From Phytophthora quininea (taxonomy: Eukaryota; Oomycota; Peronosporomycetes; Peronosporales; Peronosporaceae): a stretch of 64,000 nucleotides of DNA. A program made the translations under genes and the position numbers. The stretch is taken from positions 62,001 to 126,000 of the forward strand of contig JAAVTG010000229.1 in the NCBI GenBank assembly GCA_011947345.1. Direction: 5' to 3'. The notes below the pieces were generated by a model, which worked only from the letters and a program-made list of their open reading frames with translations, was not told the DNA's origin and made no database searches. Position 1 is the first letter of the stretch; each line of letters begins with the position of its first letter. Shown one piece after another: positions 9,842 through 20,835 of this stretch.

Positions 9842-12800
9842 TTGCGTGGCGCCCCCTCGGGCGAATCCCCTCATTCGAGAGGCGCCGAGGGCGCAGTGGG
9901 CTCCCCGTCCCCATCTGGACGTGCCTCGGCGAGGTGGAGGTGGTGGAAAGCGCGGCGCGCGCGACACAAGGTGTCTGTAGCGCCAAGGGCGTCGACCGCG
10001 CCGAGCGGTGCTCAGCGGTCGAGCTGTGAACAGCTCTACACTCTCGTCGACGGAGTGACGGGTGCGGTCGAAGGAGGCATGCGCCTCGATGACCTGCCAA
10101 GTGTTGGCGAGCTCTTAGAGCTGGACGAAATGTCCGTCGCCGAATTTGGGGTGGCGCTGAAGGACGGTGAGCTCGCCGAAGTGGTCATCATTCGACCCGA
10201 AGACGAGTTGAACTCGCCGTCCCTCGTGGACGAGTCGGTCTTGGCCGAGACCAAGAAGACATTGAATGCGCGGAGTGGGTCAGCGATTCTAAAGGACCCG
10301 ACTGACCCCTTCTATCCTTTGCTGAAGGAGTATGGAGACGTTGTCTCAAAGGAGCCACCTATTGGCCTCCCTCCTGACCGAGGGGTCCGTCATGAAATTG
10401 ACTTGGTTCCCGGAACGAAATACTGCGTCACACGCCAGTGGGCCTTGCCGAAGAAGCAGTGCGACGTCATTGACGCCTTCTTCCGTGCTAAGCACGCGGC
10501 AGGGCTTGTGCGTGAGAGCAAGTCTCCGCACTCCACGCCGACATTCTGTGTCAGAAAGCCTAATGGCAAGTGGCGCATTGTTCATGCTTTCAATAAGCTG
10601 AACGCGGCCATGATCCCGGCGCAGACGCCGATTCCTAGAAAGGATGTTCTTCAGAACAACATGGTTGGTTGTACCATGTATAGCGCGCTCGACCTAGTCG
10701 ATGGCTATTTCCAACTGCTCATGCGAGCGAGCGATGTGCCGCTGACAGCTGTGAGCACCCCGAGCGGCATGCTCTGGGAGTGGCTCGTTATGCCCCAAGG
10801 CCTGTCGAACGCACCGGCGACGTTCAATCGTCTCGTGACGCAGTTGTTCCGGCCCCATCGGGCGTATGCACGGACATACTTCGACGACATCTTCGTCCAC
10901 AGTCGTGCTGAGCGCGGGAAGACTGACGTCGAGATGCACGTGGAGCATTTGCGAGCGGTGCTCGAGTGCATGCGCATGAATAAGTTGTACGCCAACGCAG
11001 ACAAGTGTGTCTTTGGTGCCGAGGAGATTCCCTTCCTCAGCTGCTTCATTGGGAAGCGTGGCTTGCGGGCTGATCCTGCCAAGGTCAAGGCCATTGTTGA
11101 CTGGCCGGTTCCTATGAACCAGAAGGACCTTCGCAAGTGGCTAGGCCTTGCCAATTACTTGCACAAGTACATCGAGAACTACGCTGAGTTGGCTAGGCCA
11201 TTGTCCAATCTTCTTAAGAAGGATGCGGACTGGTGTTGGCGTGCTGAGCACGAGGCTGCGTTTGTGCAGATCAAGGAGAGCCTCCTGCAGGCGCCGTTAC
11301 TGGCGCTGCCGGACCCCGATCGTCCGTTCAGTGTCGTCTGTGACGCTTCCGATATTGCCATCGGCTGCGCTTTGCTTCAAGCGGACACCGAGGGGCGTGA
11401 ACGTGCGATCGCGTTTGAGTCTCGTCAGCTTAAAGCTGCGGAGAAGAACTATCCAGTTCACGACAAGGAGCTACTTGCAATGAAGTACGCTCTCGTCAAG
11501 TTCAGGGTGCACCTGCTGGGCTCAAAGCCGTTCGTGATCTTCACGAATCATGCATCACTACGCACTGCGACACAGTCGCCTCACCTCTCGCAGAGAATGG
11601 CCCGCTGGCTCTCCTTCTTTGCGGAGTATAGCTTTGAGGTGAAGTACAAGCCTGGCAGGCAGAACGTCCTGGCCGATGCGCTGTCGCGCTGGCCGGACTA
11701 TGAGCTTTCTCATGTCACGATGGTGACGTCGTCGGTGACGGATTTGACCCGAGCAGCGTATGCACAGGACGAGTCCTGCATCGCTTTGCTGCGCGCTCTG
11801 GGGAGCGACGAGTTCAAGGACTCGAAGACAAAACTGTCTCGGCACTTGCGCGCGAGGCTGCATCGCTACACTTGCGATGGTGGCCTGCTGTATTACAGCA
11901 CGGGTCCTGACGACCCTCCACGTGTCGTGGTTCCTCACGAAGAGGGTCTCAAGTATCGGATACTTTATGAGGCTCACGACGCTCCCACGAGCGGCCATCT
12001 TGGTCGCGAGAAGACCTACAGCTCGGTGAGCTCCATGTTCTGGTGGCCCAAGCTGTACAAGTGGGTCAGCACATATGTGCGCACGTGTGAGACGTGTCAA
12101 CGGATCAAACTCGCGCCGCATGCGGCAGCGCCTTTGGCGAGCTTGCCTGTACCCAGTGGGTGTTGGCAGTTCATGAGTATGGACTTTGTGTTTGGCTTGC
12201 CAAAGGACTCGGCAGTCAACACGGGTATTGTGGTCTTTGTTGACCGATTGAGCAAGATGGCTCACTTAGCGGCAGTGCCGGACTCCATTGATGGAGAGGA
12301 TACAGCCTTGGTGTTATCGATCGAGTCTTTCGGCAGCATGGGCTACCGGAGACGATCGTCTCGGATCGAGATCCGCGCTTCACGGGGAAGTTCTGGACGT
12401 CCGTCTTCAAGGTGCTAGGCACACGATTGGACATGTCCACAGCGGATCATCCGCAGACCGACTGTCAGACCGAACGCGTCAATTGCGTCGTCGAGGACGT
12501 CTTGCGCAGCGTGTGCGCTGAAACTCCTACGCAGTGGAGCGCCATGCTCTTGCTTGTCGAATTTGGATTGAACAATGCCGTGCATGCCTCTACAGGCTTC
12601 ACTCCGTTCTACGTGAACGGCTTAGCGCACCCGCGCGTCCCCTTTCCCCGCCACTCCGTGGTCACGGGCTTGGTGGGGGAGGGATAGCTCCTGAGCTTGC
12701 TGATATCAGCCCTCTTGCGGTGCGCAAGCAAGTCGATGACTTCCTCTCGACGAGGTTGAGCGTCTTACGCAGTGTGCGTGACGCGATGGCTGAAAGCCAA

Positions 12801-13484
12801 GATGTTCAGAAGGAACAAGCTGATGCAAAAGGCAGAGGTAATATTGTGGAATTCCAGGTTGGGGACCTCGTGTTACTCAACGCAAAGAACCTCCCCACGC
12901 ACGCCGTGTCGGCCGTCTTCAAGACGAAGCTGCGTCCACGGTTCATTGGACCGTTTAAGGTCGTGGCCGAGAAGGGCCTAGCGTATACGCTCAATCTTCC
13001 AGCGAAGATGCGAACACACCCGGTGTTCTACGTGGGCTTGCTCAAGCCGTACCAGGACCCCGCGGGGGTAAGCGCGGAGGCGCTAGCACCGTTGCCAACG
13101 CGGCAGACCCGTGCGCCTCCTGCCCATGGGGCTGTGAGCGGTCATCACGACCCGGATCCTGATCCGGCAATAGCTCGTGGAGCTGCCTCGCCGACATCGG
13201 CACCTGCTGGAAGACCGGTGGACCGCCGTCCACCCCCAGCTCTTATCGATGAGAATGGAGAGCTCCACTATCATGTAGAGCGACTCCTTGCGCGACGACG
13301 TCGCAGAGGACGTACTCAGTACCTTGTGAAGTGGCGTGGGTATCCACATTCACAGAACTCATGGGAGTTTGAGGTTCCCCTCCGGCAAGATTGCCCTGAC
13401 GTCGTTGACGCCTTTGATCGCTGTGATCAGGTGCGTCAACAGGGCCACCGGCCGCGGATGAGGTCGCATCGCGACTCCCTCTAG
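9842..13484 (+). CDS. pol: Pol polyprotein: RT, RNase H, integrase, chromodomain
   Basis: Reverse transcriptase begins about 10390 (HEIDLVPGTKYCVTRQW) and carries the catalytic YFDDIFVHS at about 10879. RNase H follows with VCDASD at about 11335 and the tether/connection region. Integrase has an HHCC zinc module (11970-12110, ending CETCQRIK), the first catalytic Asp in SMDFVFG, and the TADHPQTDCQTERVN block at about 12440. A GPF-like module (PRFIGPFKVV) and an about 55-residue chromodomain (LVKWRGYPHSQNSWE, 13256-13430) end the protein. Two single-base deletions split it, at the TT 12314-12315 and the G run 12675-12679. The start is uncertain; the first 60 codons have no motif and may be in the wrong frame. 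Chromodomains are thought to guide integration to marked chromatin. Confidence 0.85.
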
Positions 13485-13699
13485 GTGGGGGCGAGTGGAT
13501 CAGACGCTGAGCTCAGGCTCTGGTCCGAAACCGCTGCGCAGGCAGCATGAGCGGGTGTTGCGCTCGTAAGGGCGCCTCACCTATTGCTCCATGCAATGGA
13601 AGCGAAGTCCACGTCGGTGACGTGTGGCTGGGCTCGTCGAGCCGAATACGATGTGGAATCATCGAGTTAGTGGCAAGGCCACCGTGGATAACGATGCCA

Positions 13700-14360
13700 T
13701 GGGCATATGGCTTAGTCGTTGGAGCTCTAGGATCTCACGCAACCGATGGAGGGTTCAAACAAACTCCGCCGAGGGCGCTCGCATGCAGCGCCTCCTTTGC
13801 TGCCGGACATTGTCCGCACGGTGCCACAAGTGGCGTAGTCGTCGGTGCTCGTGGAGCCGACGCTACTGACCGAGGGTTCAAACCCTGTGCGGACCCCGTC
13901 CACCGAGCAACGTTTTGCTTCCGGACATCGTCCGTTGGCTTTAGCCACTTGCGTGGCATAGCTAGTGTCGCTCTTGATGGGAGCGGGGACGAGGCGAGCA
14001 TGCCAAGTAACCGTGTTGCTATCGGACTTCGTCCATCCATACTGTAGCTAGCGTGGCTTAGTGGGTTGTGCTCTCGGAGCTTGTTGTGGTGATCGAGGGT
14101 TTGAGCACCTCAATGTCCATTTGTTTTGCACTCGGTGCGAGTGCTACGCCATGCGGCGTGGCCTTCAGCGCTCGTTGAGCAAGCCAGGTTGGCTGAGGCC
14201 GTGAGCCTTAGTCGTTCGTCCAAGGACGAGTGGTGGACGTTGTCCAGTGCTCGGGGTACCACAACGCGTGGCCGAGTAGCTAGTGCTCACTGAGGAAGTC
14301 TGTTGATGGAGGGTTCGAACCTCACATCGCCCAGCATCGCTGGAGGACGTCGTCCACCAC
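13700..14360 (+). repeat. Tandem array of tRNA-like units in the retrotransposon 3' region
   Basis: At least four units have an A-box-like start (TGGCTTAGTCG at 13708, TGGCGTAGTCG at 13831, TGGCTTAGTGG at 14054, TGGCCGAGTAG at 14269) followed 43-44 bases later by a B-box-like GGTTCAAAC, GGTTCAAACC, GGTTTGAGC or GGTTCGAACC (13752, 13875, 14098, 14312). This is the spacing of a tRNA gene. A fifth unit (A box at 13954) lacks a B box. Acceptor stems do not pair in the units I checked, so these are tRNA-like, not tRNAs. Each unit is separated by a GGAC-NNN-GTCC hairpin (13805, 13923, 14024, 14235, 14345). Repeat length is about 101-118 bp. Function unknown. Confidence 0.65.
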
Positions 14361-14853
14361 AGCAGCGGCTCCATGAGGTGTCATCAGCACCCGCAGCGAT
14401 GCTGCTAGCTCTTGCGAGCCCCACGTAGCTCGCCGAGTATCACCACACCGTGGTAGACCTCTTCAGGGGCAGCGAGGTCCGGCGGTGCGGGAGCGCGAGC
14501 CAATAGCTCAGTGCCTCCAGCAGGCAGGTCGTGGACCTTCACGCAGCTGTGAGCTGGCCCCTGGGGCGAAGCGCTAGGCGCTAAACGCGAGGCGCTCGGC
14601 GAGCAAAGCTCGGGTGTGCTGTGACCAGCACGAATGGCGACTGTTCGCGAGAACAAGATCGCGGCCGGCTGTAAAGCCGCGACTGTTGGTCAGCCTGACC
14701 AGTAGTCACCTCGAGGCGGGGCCGCAGAGATCTAACGATCTTGGAGTGCGAGGCACTGAGGCAGCAGCCACTGCAGTTCGCCATAAGGGACTCTTAGAGC
14801 CATGACCTCGCTGAGGTGACTACACCAGCGTGGACTCGGTGTGCCCACGGTTT

Positions 14854-14865
14854 GATGGGGGAGGG
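14854..14865 (+). other. Polypurine tract
   Basis: GATGGGGGAGGG directly abuts the 3' LTR, the expected position of the plus-strand primer for reverse transcription. Confidence 0.8.
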
Positions 14866-15213
14866 TGTAACGGGGTTACACGAAAGTCATAACCGTGTGT
14901 AGACTCTCTGGCTATGTAGCCATAGTGTAGTCATTTGGCTCTCCACCACTCATTTGCATATCTCTTAGATTAACTATGCCACATAGTTTAGTCTATACAT
15001 TTACAGCAAAGGCTAGATAACAATTCAATTCAGTTCTATTTCTGCAGTTAATTAGTGTTGTCCTTGTTTTGAGGGACACCGACTCTGCGAGTCCTAGTTA
15101 CGGGACTGTACTTGGTTCTTGTATAGAACCGAAGGCGGGACGCCTAAAGAGACAGACTCGGGGAGTCCTACGTCTTCCTCTGTGCACGTGCACTGCTACG
15201 CAGCCCCGCTGCA
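14866..15213 (+). repeat. 3' LTR (348 bp)
   Basis: Same length and sequence as the 5' LTR except one base in the ninth position. Confidence 0.95.
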
Positions 15214-15824
15214 GAATCGGCAAATTGGATACTGAGTTAAGTTCTTACGCACGTGGAAGGTATATGAGGACGTTGGGACAAGAATCTCCGTGTGAGGCTA
15301 CATGGCGACAAGTTGCCTGTCAGCCTGGTGTTTTTAGCGGCCGGAAAGACTACAAATTACTAATTACTTTAGACCAAATTTGCATTGATTCAAAATACTA
15401 CATGTCACTAATTTGATAACGAGTGGTGAAACTTGTGCTCGCAAAACGAACCGAAAAATATTTTACAACGGCGGATAGCAATGATCTATCGGTAGAGCGC
15501 AGCGCTATCTTACAAGCCATCTGGCGTCCTCTTGTTCACCACCGCCACCGCCCCGGTCAATTCCCACTACAGTAGATGCTGGGCGATCGACTGCAGCCGC
15601 TCCGCCGCCGAGATGATGAAAGCTTTTGAGCTACGTCATTACCGCCAGGAGATCTTCAAGCGATTACGAAAACACAAAGTGCGCATCAGCGTGGCGCGAG
15701 ACCATTTTTGTCTTGGCGTTTGTATGTCGAAAAGGGTCGACCCAAACGGCGTCTGCGAAAAACCTCGCTGGCACATCAACACGCCCAAAGTTCACTCGCC
15801 ACGTACGTCAGCGCACTCGGTCTC
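15214..15824. other. Intergenic, upstream of the first MDR gene
   Basis: No gene seen. Around 15475-15530 there is a short stretch reminiscent of a tRNA D-arm plus anticodon arm (ATCGGTAGAGCGC), but without a T-arm. Confidence 0.4.
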
Positions 15825-15838
15825 TCATTCCTCAAACT
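15825..15838 (+). promoter_or_regulatory. Oomycete initiator-like motif for MDR gene 1
   Basis: TCATTCCTCAAACT fits the oomycete Inr consensus (TCAYTYYNCAWTTT-like) and lies 62 bases before the ATG at 15900. Confidence 0.5.
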
Positions 15839-15899
15839 GCTCCGTCGGCCACAACCCCCAAGCATCCACACCCACCACCACCACCACCACACCACCACC

Positions 15900-16883
15900 A
15901 TGGTCGCCATCCCGTCCACCTACAAGGCCTACAAGTACGACCACTTCGGCGACTTCAACGAGCAGATCAAGCTGGACGAAGCCGTGCCGCAGAAGCCCGT
16001 GCAGCCCCACGAGGTCAAGATCCAGGTGGTAGCGGCGTCGCTCAACCCGATCGACTACAAGATCGGACTCTACGCGTCCATGATCCTCAAGAAGATGGCG
16101 TCGCCCGAAGACCCGTACTACGTGGGCCACGACCTGGCCGGCAAGGTGGTCGAGGTGGGCAGCGACGTCAAAGACTACCAGGTGGGCGACGAGGTCTTCG
16201 CTATGCCCTGGTTCGACGCCACCGGCACCTTCGCCGAGTACATCAACGTGGACACCAAGCGGGTGGCCCACAAGCCCAGCAACATGTCGTTCGTGGAGGC
16301 GGCGGGCGTGCCACTGGCCGGCCAGACGAGCTGGCAGGCGCTGGTCACGTACGGCAAGCTGCAGAAGGGTCAGCGTGTGCTGATCCTGGGCGGCAGCAGC
16401 GGCACGGGACTGTTCGCCATCCAGATCGCCAAGGCGCTGGGCGCCGAGGTGGTGGCCACGTGCAGCCACCGCAACGTGGAGCTAGTCAAGTCGCTGGGCG
16501 CCGACCAGGTGGTGGACTACACTCAGGCCAAGTGGAGCGACGTGGTGGCCGAGCACTCGGTGGACCTCGTGTACGACTGCGGCGTCGAGAGTCAGTCGTG
16601 GAACGACGCGGCGCAGAAGGTCTTGAAGCAGAAGACGGGCATCTTCGTGACCATCGGCGTGATCAATGAGCCCATCGAGTCGCCCATCGGCGCCACGCAG
16701 CACCAGATCTTCAACGCGCCGTGCACCGAGTACCTTTTGGAGCTCAAGAAGCTCATCGAGGCCGGCCAGGTCAAGACGGTCGTCGACTCGGTGCACCCGC
16801 TGGACAAGCTGGTGGACGCTATGCAGATCTGTATGTCGCACCGCGCCAAGGGCAAGATCATCCTGGAGGTGTCCAAGCAGTAA
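15900..16883 (+). CDS. Zinc-free MDR oxidoreductase (quinone reductase type), copy 1
   Basis: A 327-residue medium-chain dehydrogenase/reductase of the NADPH:quinone oxidoreductase/zeta-crystallin branch. The GroES-like N-terminal fold covers about residues 1-130 (LNPIDYKIG, GHDLAGKVVEVG). The Rossmann part starts at about 155 with VLILGGSSGTGLFAIQIAKALGAEV and binds NAD(P)H. Catalytic and structural zinc cysteines are absent. Likely reduces quinones or enals in the cytosol; substrate unknown. The ATG at 15900 has a CCACC context and aligns with the starts of the four paralogues in this window, so the longer open frame upstream is 5' UTR. The frame is intact. It converges with the ankyrin gene. 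Confidence 0.9.
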   Translation: MVAIPSTYKAYKYDHFGDFNEQIKLDEAVPQKPVQPHEVKIQVVAASLNPIDYKIGLYASMILKKMASPEDPYYVGHDLAGKVVEVGSDVKDYQVGDEVFAMPWFDATGTFAEYINVDTKRVAHKPSNMSFVEAAGVPLAGQTSWQALVTYGKLQKGQRVLILGGSSGTGLFAIQIAKALGAEVVATCSHRNVELVKSLGADQVVDYTQAKWSDVVAEHSVDLVYDCGVESQSWNDAAQKVLKQKTGIFVTIGVINEPIESPIGATQHQIFNAPCTEYLLELKKLIEAGQVKTVVDSVHPLDKLVDAMQICMSHRAKGKIILEVSKQ

Positions 16884-17039
16884 GGTTTGGCGATATTGTA
16901 TGAACCAGGTAGCTTTGTAAGAGACGACGTTGGTCAAATATTGTAATCGCGTTGTGCTCTTGATTCTTCGGTACATGTGAATATTATTCAGGAATTAAAT
17001 ACGTTAGCAGTGGTGGCGATTATCTGTACATCCAATAGC

Positions 17040-18956
17040 TTAGTGGTGGGCTTGTGCAGGTACGTTGGCGTTAGCGTTCACCTCGCCCATGAAGGCTTCG
17101 CGCTCGTTGTCCCCGGCCTCCATTTTGAGCCAGTGGAGAATGTAAAACTTCCCCAGCGCGTAGATTTGAAGACGGTCGCGTCCAAGTTGTTTGCGATAGT
17201 TGGCAAACAGCCACTGAAGAACTTCCAGCTCTCCGGCTGCAGTGGCATTGACAAACGCTTTAGCAGAGCAGCCTTCAAGGCGTTCGCAGTGAAGATAGAA
17301 AAGCACATCAAAATACCCTCCACTTGCTGCTCGATCCATTGCAGCTACTGTGCAGCCTTCCTTTCGCGTCTTATGAAGCCACTGCACCACTTCGAGATGC
17401 CCCCGCCAGCTGCATTGTCCATAGCTGCAGCTGTACAACCTTGTTTGCGATTTTCGTGCAGCCATTTCATAACGTCGAGGTGTCCTCCTGCAGCGGCACT
17501 GTCCAGGGCATTAGCTGTGCAGCCTTCAGTTCTGTAAGCATTTAGCCACTGCACGACTTTTAAATGACCATTTCCCGCTGCAAAGTCCATAGCGTCGGTC
17601 GTACAGCCTTCTGATCGATGACTGTGGAGCCATTGTAACGTTTTCAAATGGCCATTCTTCGCTGCCAAGTTCATCGCTGCAGGCGAACAACCTTCAGCTC
17701 GATTTTTGTCAAGCCACTCTACAACGTTCAAGCGATTGGAACGAGCGGCTCCATCCATCGCTGCGCTAGTGCAACCTTCAGTTCGGTGTTGATGCAACCA
17801 CTGTACTACCTCAAGATGGCCCTTAGCTGCAGCTCTGTCCATTGCTTGCTCTGTGCAGCCTTCTGATCGATTTGCATGCAGCCATTTGACAATATCTAGA
17901 TGACCACGTTTGGCAGCGTCGTCCATGGCGTCTGTAGTGCAGCCTTCACTGCGATGTTGGTGCAACCACTGCAGAATTGCCAAGTGACCGTTTGCAGCCG
18001 CGAGATTCATCGCGTCGGTGGTGCAGCCTTCGAGACGGTGTTCGTGGAGCCATTTCACCACTTGGAGATGTCCATTTCCTGCCGCTCTGTTCATGGCGCC
18101 TGATGTAGCATATCCTGAATGCTCCTGCAGCCACTGCAGTACCTCGATAAAACCCCTGCTGCTGCGTCATCCATTGAGATCGAGGACGAGCTCGAGCTAA
18201 ACAAATTCGTCCGAAGCCACTCCAACGACTCTAAATGTCCTCGACCTGCTGCTAACACAGCAGCGTACGGAGACCACTCGCCTCTTACTTCACAGAGCCA
18301 TCGCACCATCGTTAAGTCTCCATTCCTCGCTGCTTCCTCCAACGTCACGAAGAACATGTGCGTTGGAGGTGGCGCAGTGTGTTCCTGCAGCCATTGCGCC
18401 ACTTCCAAGTGGCCGTGTTTCCCTGCAAAGAAGAGTTCTCTAGCCCCCAAAAGACTGTGAGTTCCTGCCGTCTAGTACGTTCCAATAGCCACTCCAACAC
18501 TTGCAATTGTCCATGCTTGGCAGCCTCTTCAACAGCAGCAGTGACTCGGCAGTCCGGGAACTTCTTCACTAGCCACTGGATCGCAGTTAAATCTCCGTGC
18601 TCTGCCGCGGCCGCAGCAGCTCTGGTGAACTCCCATTGTCTATAGAAGGCGTCTCTCTGGCTCTTGGCGGCCATACTTTGCGAATCTGCCGCGTCCGCTT
18701 GTCGGTGGGCAGCGATCCGATTCAGCAGCCGCAGCGACGTCCCAGAGCTGCCGGAGCACGCCGACGTGATGGTCCAGAGGCGCGAATAGTCCAGGAAGGT
18801 ACTGACCGCCACTGCGACGTGTCGTAGCGGAGCCAGTCGCGGCTCCGCTCGACACACGACGCTGGCGCAGGTCAGCGGTGGAATGACCATTTGGCCTTTG
18901 CTCTTCTGATCCGTCGAGGATCTCCGAGCCACTCGGTGGCACTTTGTGCAATGCAA
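17040..18956 (-). CDS. Ankyrin-repeat protein
   Basis: A long run of ankyrin repeats of the oomycete type, with units about 34 residues long and the pattern A-GHL-VVQWLH-HR-EGCT--AMD. About 14 repeats cover 17100-18650. The N-terminal 90 residues are not repeat-like. The starts at 18956 and 18890 are both possible. Three apparent single-base deletions shift the frame, each in a C run (17400-17404, 18153-18156, 18444-18448), and the repeat pattern continues across each break; I take these as base-calling errors. Ankyrin proteins mediate protein contacts; no enzymatic domain is seen, so the partner is unknown. Such repeats are hugely expanded in oomycetes. Convergent with MDR copy 1. Confidence 0.8.
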
Positions 18957-19617
18957 GTCCGACGTGCGGAGCCGGGGAGTTGGCCGGAGGAAGCGCAGTC
19001 CTGTCTGCTGGAAGATGAAGTGTGTGGGCGCGGCACCTCTGGTTCCGAGCTCTTGGTAAAGTCAAGAATGGCAAGTGTTGTGCAGTTGAAAAAAAAGTGG
19101 TGATCCACTGCAAAACTGTTTGAGCAAAGATATGGTTTGTATGTCGAGGAGGTTATATTGTGGAAAACGGTAGACTGCGCCGAAATAGAACGTGCGAGAT
19201 GGTGAAAAAGTGCTTTCGAAAAAACGGATGCGGGATTTTCAAGAGCAAACTGCTAGTGAAAATCCTGCGTGTCTGTACGCTACGTTGGAAGCGCCGTAGT
19301 GTCCGTATGGCAGCGGGAAAATGTTGGCTAGATAATATGTGTTATTCGCCTTTTTGCCTGTAAATTTGGCTTTGGAGGTCCATGATTCACACTGACTGCA
19401 AGCTTCAACCACTCAAGACTTTGCGTTGGCTCTCGAACTGCAGTTGGAGAAGACTTTCATTTGCATCTTGGCGAGCGAAGCCCACGACCTGGTAGGTAAC
19501 AGCACTAACGCTGCAGATTTTACCCTACATTGCCACAGAGATGAGCTTTCACGACAGCTATATTCGAGACCCTCAACTGGAAAGCTAAGCTTCGCTATCT
19601 GCAAGCCCACGCATCAA
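18957..19617. other. Intergenic
   Basis: Between the start of the ankyrin gene and the end of MDR copy 2. No gene recognised; small frames here show no motif. Confidence 0.4.
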
Positions 19618-20602
19618 TTAAGGCGAATCGTTCACCTTGACGACCAACTTTCCGAGGGCATGTCTGCCTTTTAGCTTCATCAATGCCGCCAGCAGGTCCT
19701 CGAACGCATAGATTGTGTCGATCACTGGAACCAACTCGCCATTCTCCACAAACTTGGTGATGCGGTCCAAGATGCTCGCGTTCGGGCGCGCGAGAATGTC
19801 GCCAAGATTCGTCGCGCCATACTGTGCCGGCTTGGGTTTTGTCTGTGGTAACAGCGTCACAAAGCGACCCGTGTTTTCTTCAGTACCAGTTGGGCGTCCG
19901 TGTTCCAAGCGTCCTCCATTCCACAGTCGTAGATGACGTCCACCGAGTGAACCTCCAAGACATCCGACCACTTCTGCGTGTGGTAGTCGACAACCTGGTC
20001 AGCTCCGAGGCTCTTGACAAACTCGGAGTTCTTGGCGCTGGTCGTAGCGATCACTCGAGCGCCAACTGCGTGAGCGAGTTGAATGCCGACGATGCCGACG
20101 GCACTACTACCACCAAGGACGAGGACCGTCTCGCCATTCTGCAGCTTTGCGTGGTCGAACAGAGCCTGGTGGCTGGTGATGGATACAAGAGGCAAGCTAG
20201 CGGCCTGGTCGAAGCTCAGGTTCTTGGGTTTCATCGCGACGAGGCTTTCATCGACGACGACAAAGTCTGCGATGGTGCCGCACGCATCGAACGGCGTCAT
20301 GGCGTAGACTCGATCACCAACGTTTAACCGGTTGGCACCGCTGCCAACTTCTACGACGATGCCAGCAGCGTCGAATCCGATTCCAAATGGATGATCAGTG
20401 CTGGGCTTCTTGCCTGTGAAAGCTTCCCCGACAACTTCCAGCATGACGTAGTCGACGGGGTTGACGGCAGCGCTGATGACTTTGATGCGGACTTGTTTGA
20501 GACCAACAGGAGGGGATTCACGGTAGAACGAAGGCAGAGCTCCTTGTCAATCTGCCCGTAGTTGTCGTATTGGTATGCGCGGTAGGTCTGGGGAACTTGC
20601 AT
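19618..20602 (-). CDS. MDR oxidoreductase, copy 2 (frame broken)
   Basis: Homologous over its length to the MDR gene at 15900: start QVPQTYRAYQYDNYGQ, VISAAVNPVDY, GIGFDAAGIVVEVG, the cofactor loop LVLGGSSAVGIVGIQLAHAVGARV and a C-terminal HALGKLVVKV. It is the most diverged of the five paralogues: GGSSAVG replaces GGSSGTG and the region before the C-terminus is rewritten. Two single-base deletions break the frame, one near 20528 and one in the T run 19874-19877; adding one base at each restores a continuous protein. It could be a diverged functional paralogue with sequencing errors or an early pseudogene. Start chosen at 20602 by alignment to paralogues. Confidence 0.7.
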
Positions 20603-20835
20603 GGTTGTAAAGGCTGCTTGGGAGATCTTGGTCCTTGCTTTCAAATTGTAGAGTGAACTCGACCCAAGGAAGCCGATGACAAATTGTCAGCGCCAACGCA
20701 ATCTGAACGAAAGTCCCATCCATATTCATCGTCTAGATATGAGAAAACAAAAGTACGCGGAATGCCAATCATGTTTACCGGTACATCGATTTCGATACGG
20801 GACGGCTACGACATGCAGTACTACGAAATCAACAG

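Larger units (their letters stand above)
7992..15213 (+). mobile_element. Ty3/gypsy chromodomain LTR retrotransposon, complete
   Basis: A 7,222-bp element bounded by two 348-bp LTRs that start TG and end CA and differ at one visible position (the ninth base, A in the 5' copy, G in the 3' copy). Order: LTR, primer-binding site, gag with zinc knuckle, remnant protease, reverse transcriptase, RNase H, integrase, chromodomain, long untranslated 3' region, polypurine tract, LTR. RT before integrase plus the chromodomain marks the Ty3/gypsy chromovirus branch. The reading frame is broken at about four short homopolymers, so the coding capacity may be nearly intact. The five bases flanking the two LTRs (7987-7991 and 15214-15218) do not match, so no target-site duplication is visible. 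Confidence 0.93.

Noticed and set aside
15470..15535. Possible tRNA gene upstream of MDR copy 1
   Set aside because: D-arm and part of an anticodon arm are suggestive, but there is no T-arm or B box and no acceptor pairing.
15708..15899. N-terminal extension of MDR copy 1 (64 extra codons in frame)
   Set aside because: The four paralogues start at the position equal to ATG 15900, an initiator motif lies inside the extension, and the extension is His/Pro-rich like 5' UTR.
17040..18956. Ankyrin gene as a pseudogene
   Set aside because: All three frame breaks are at C runs and the repeat pattern continues perfectly across them, as in the housekeeping gene SDHA.
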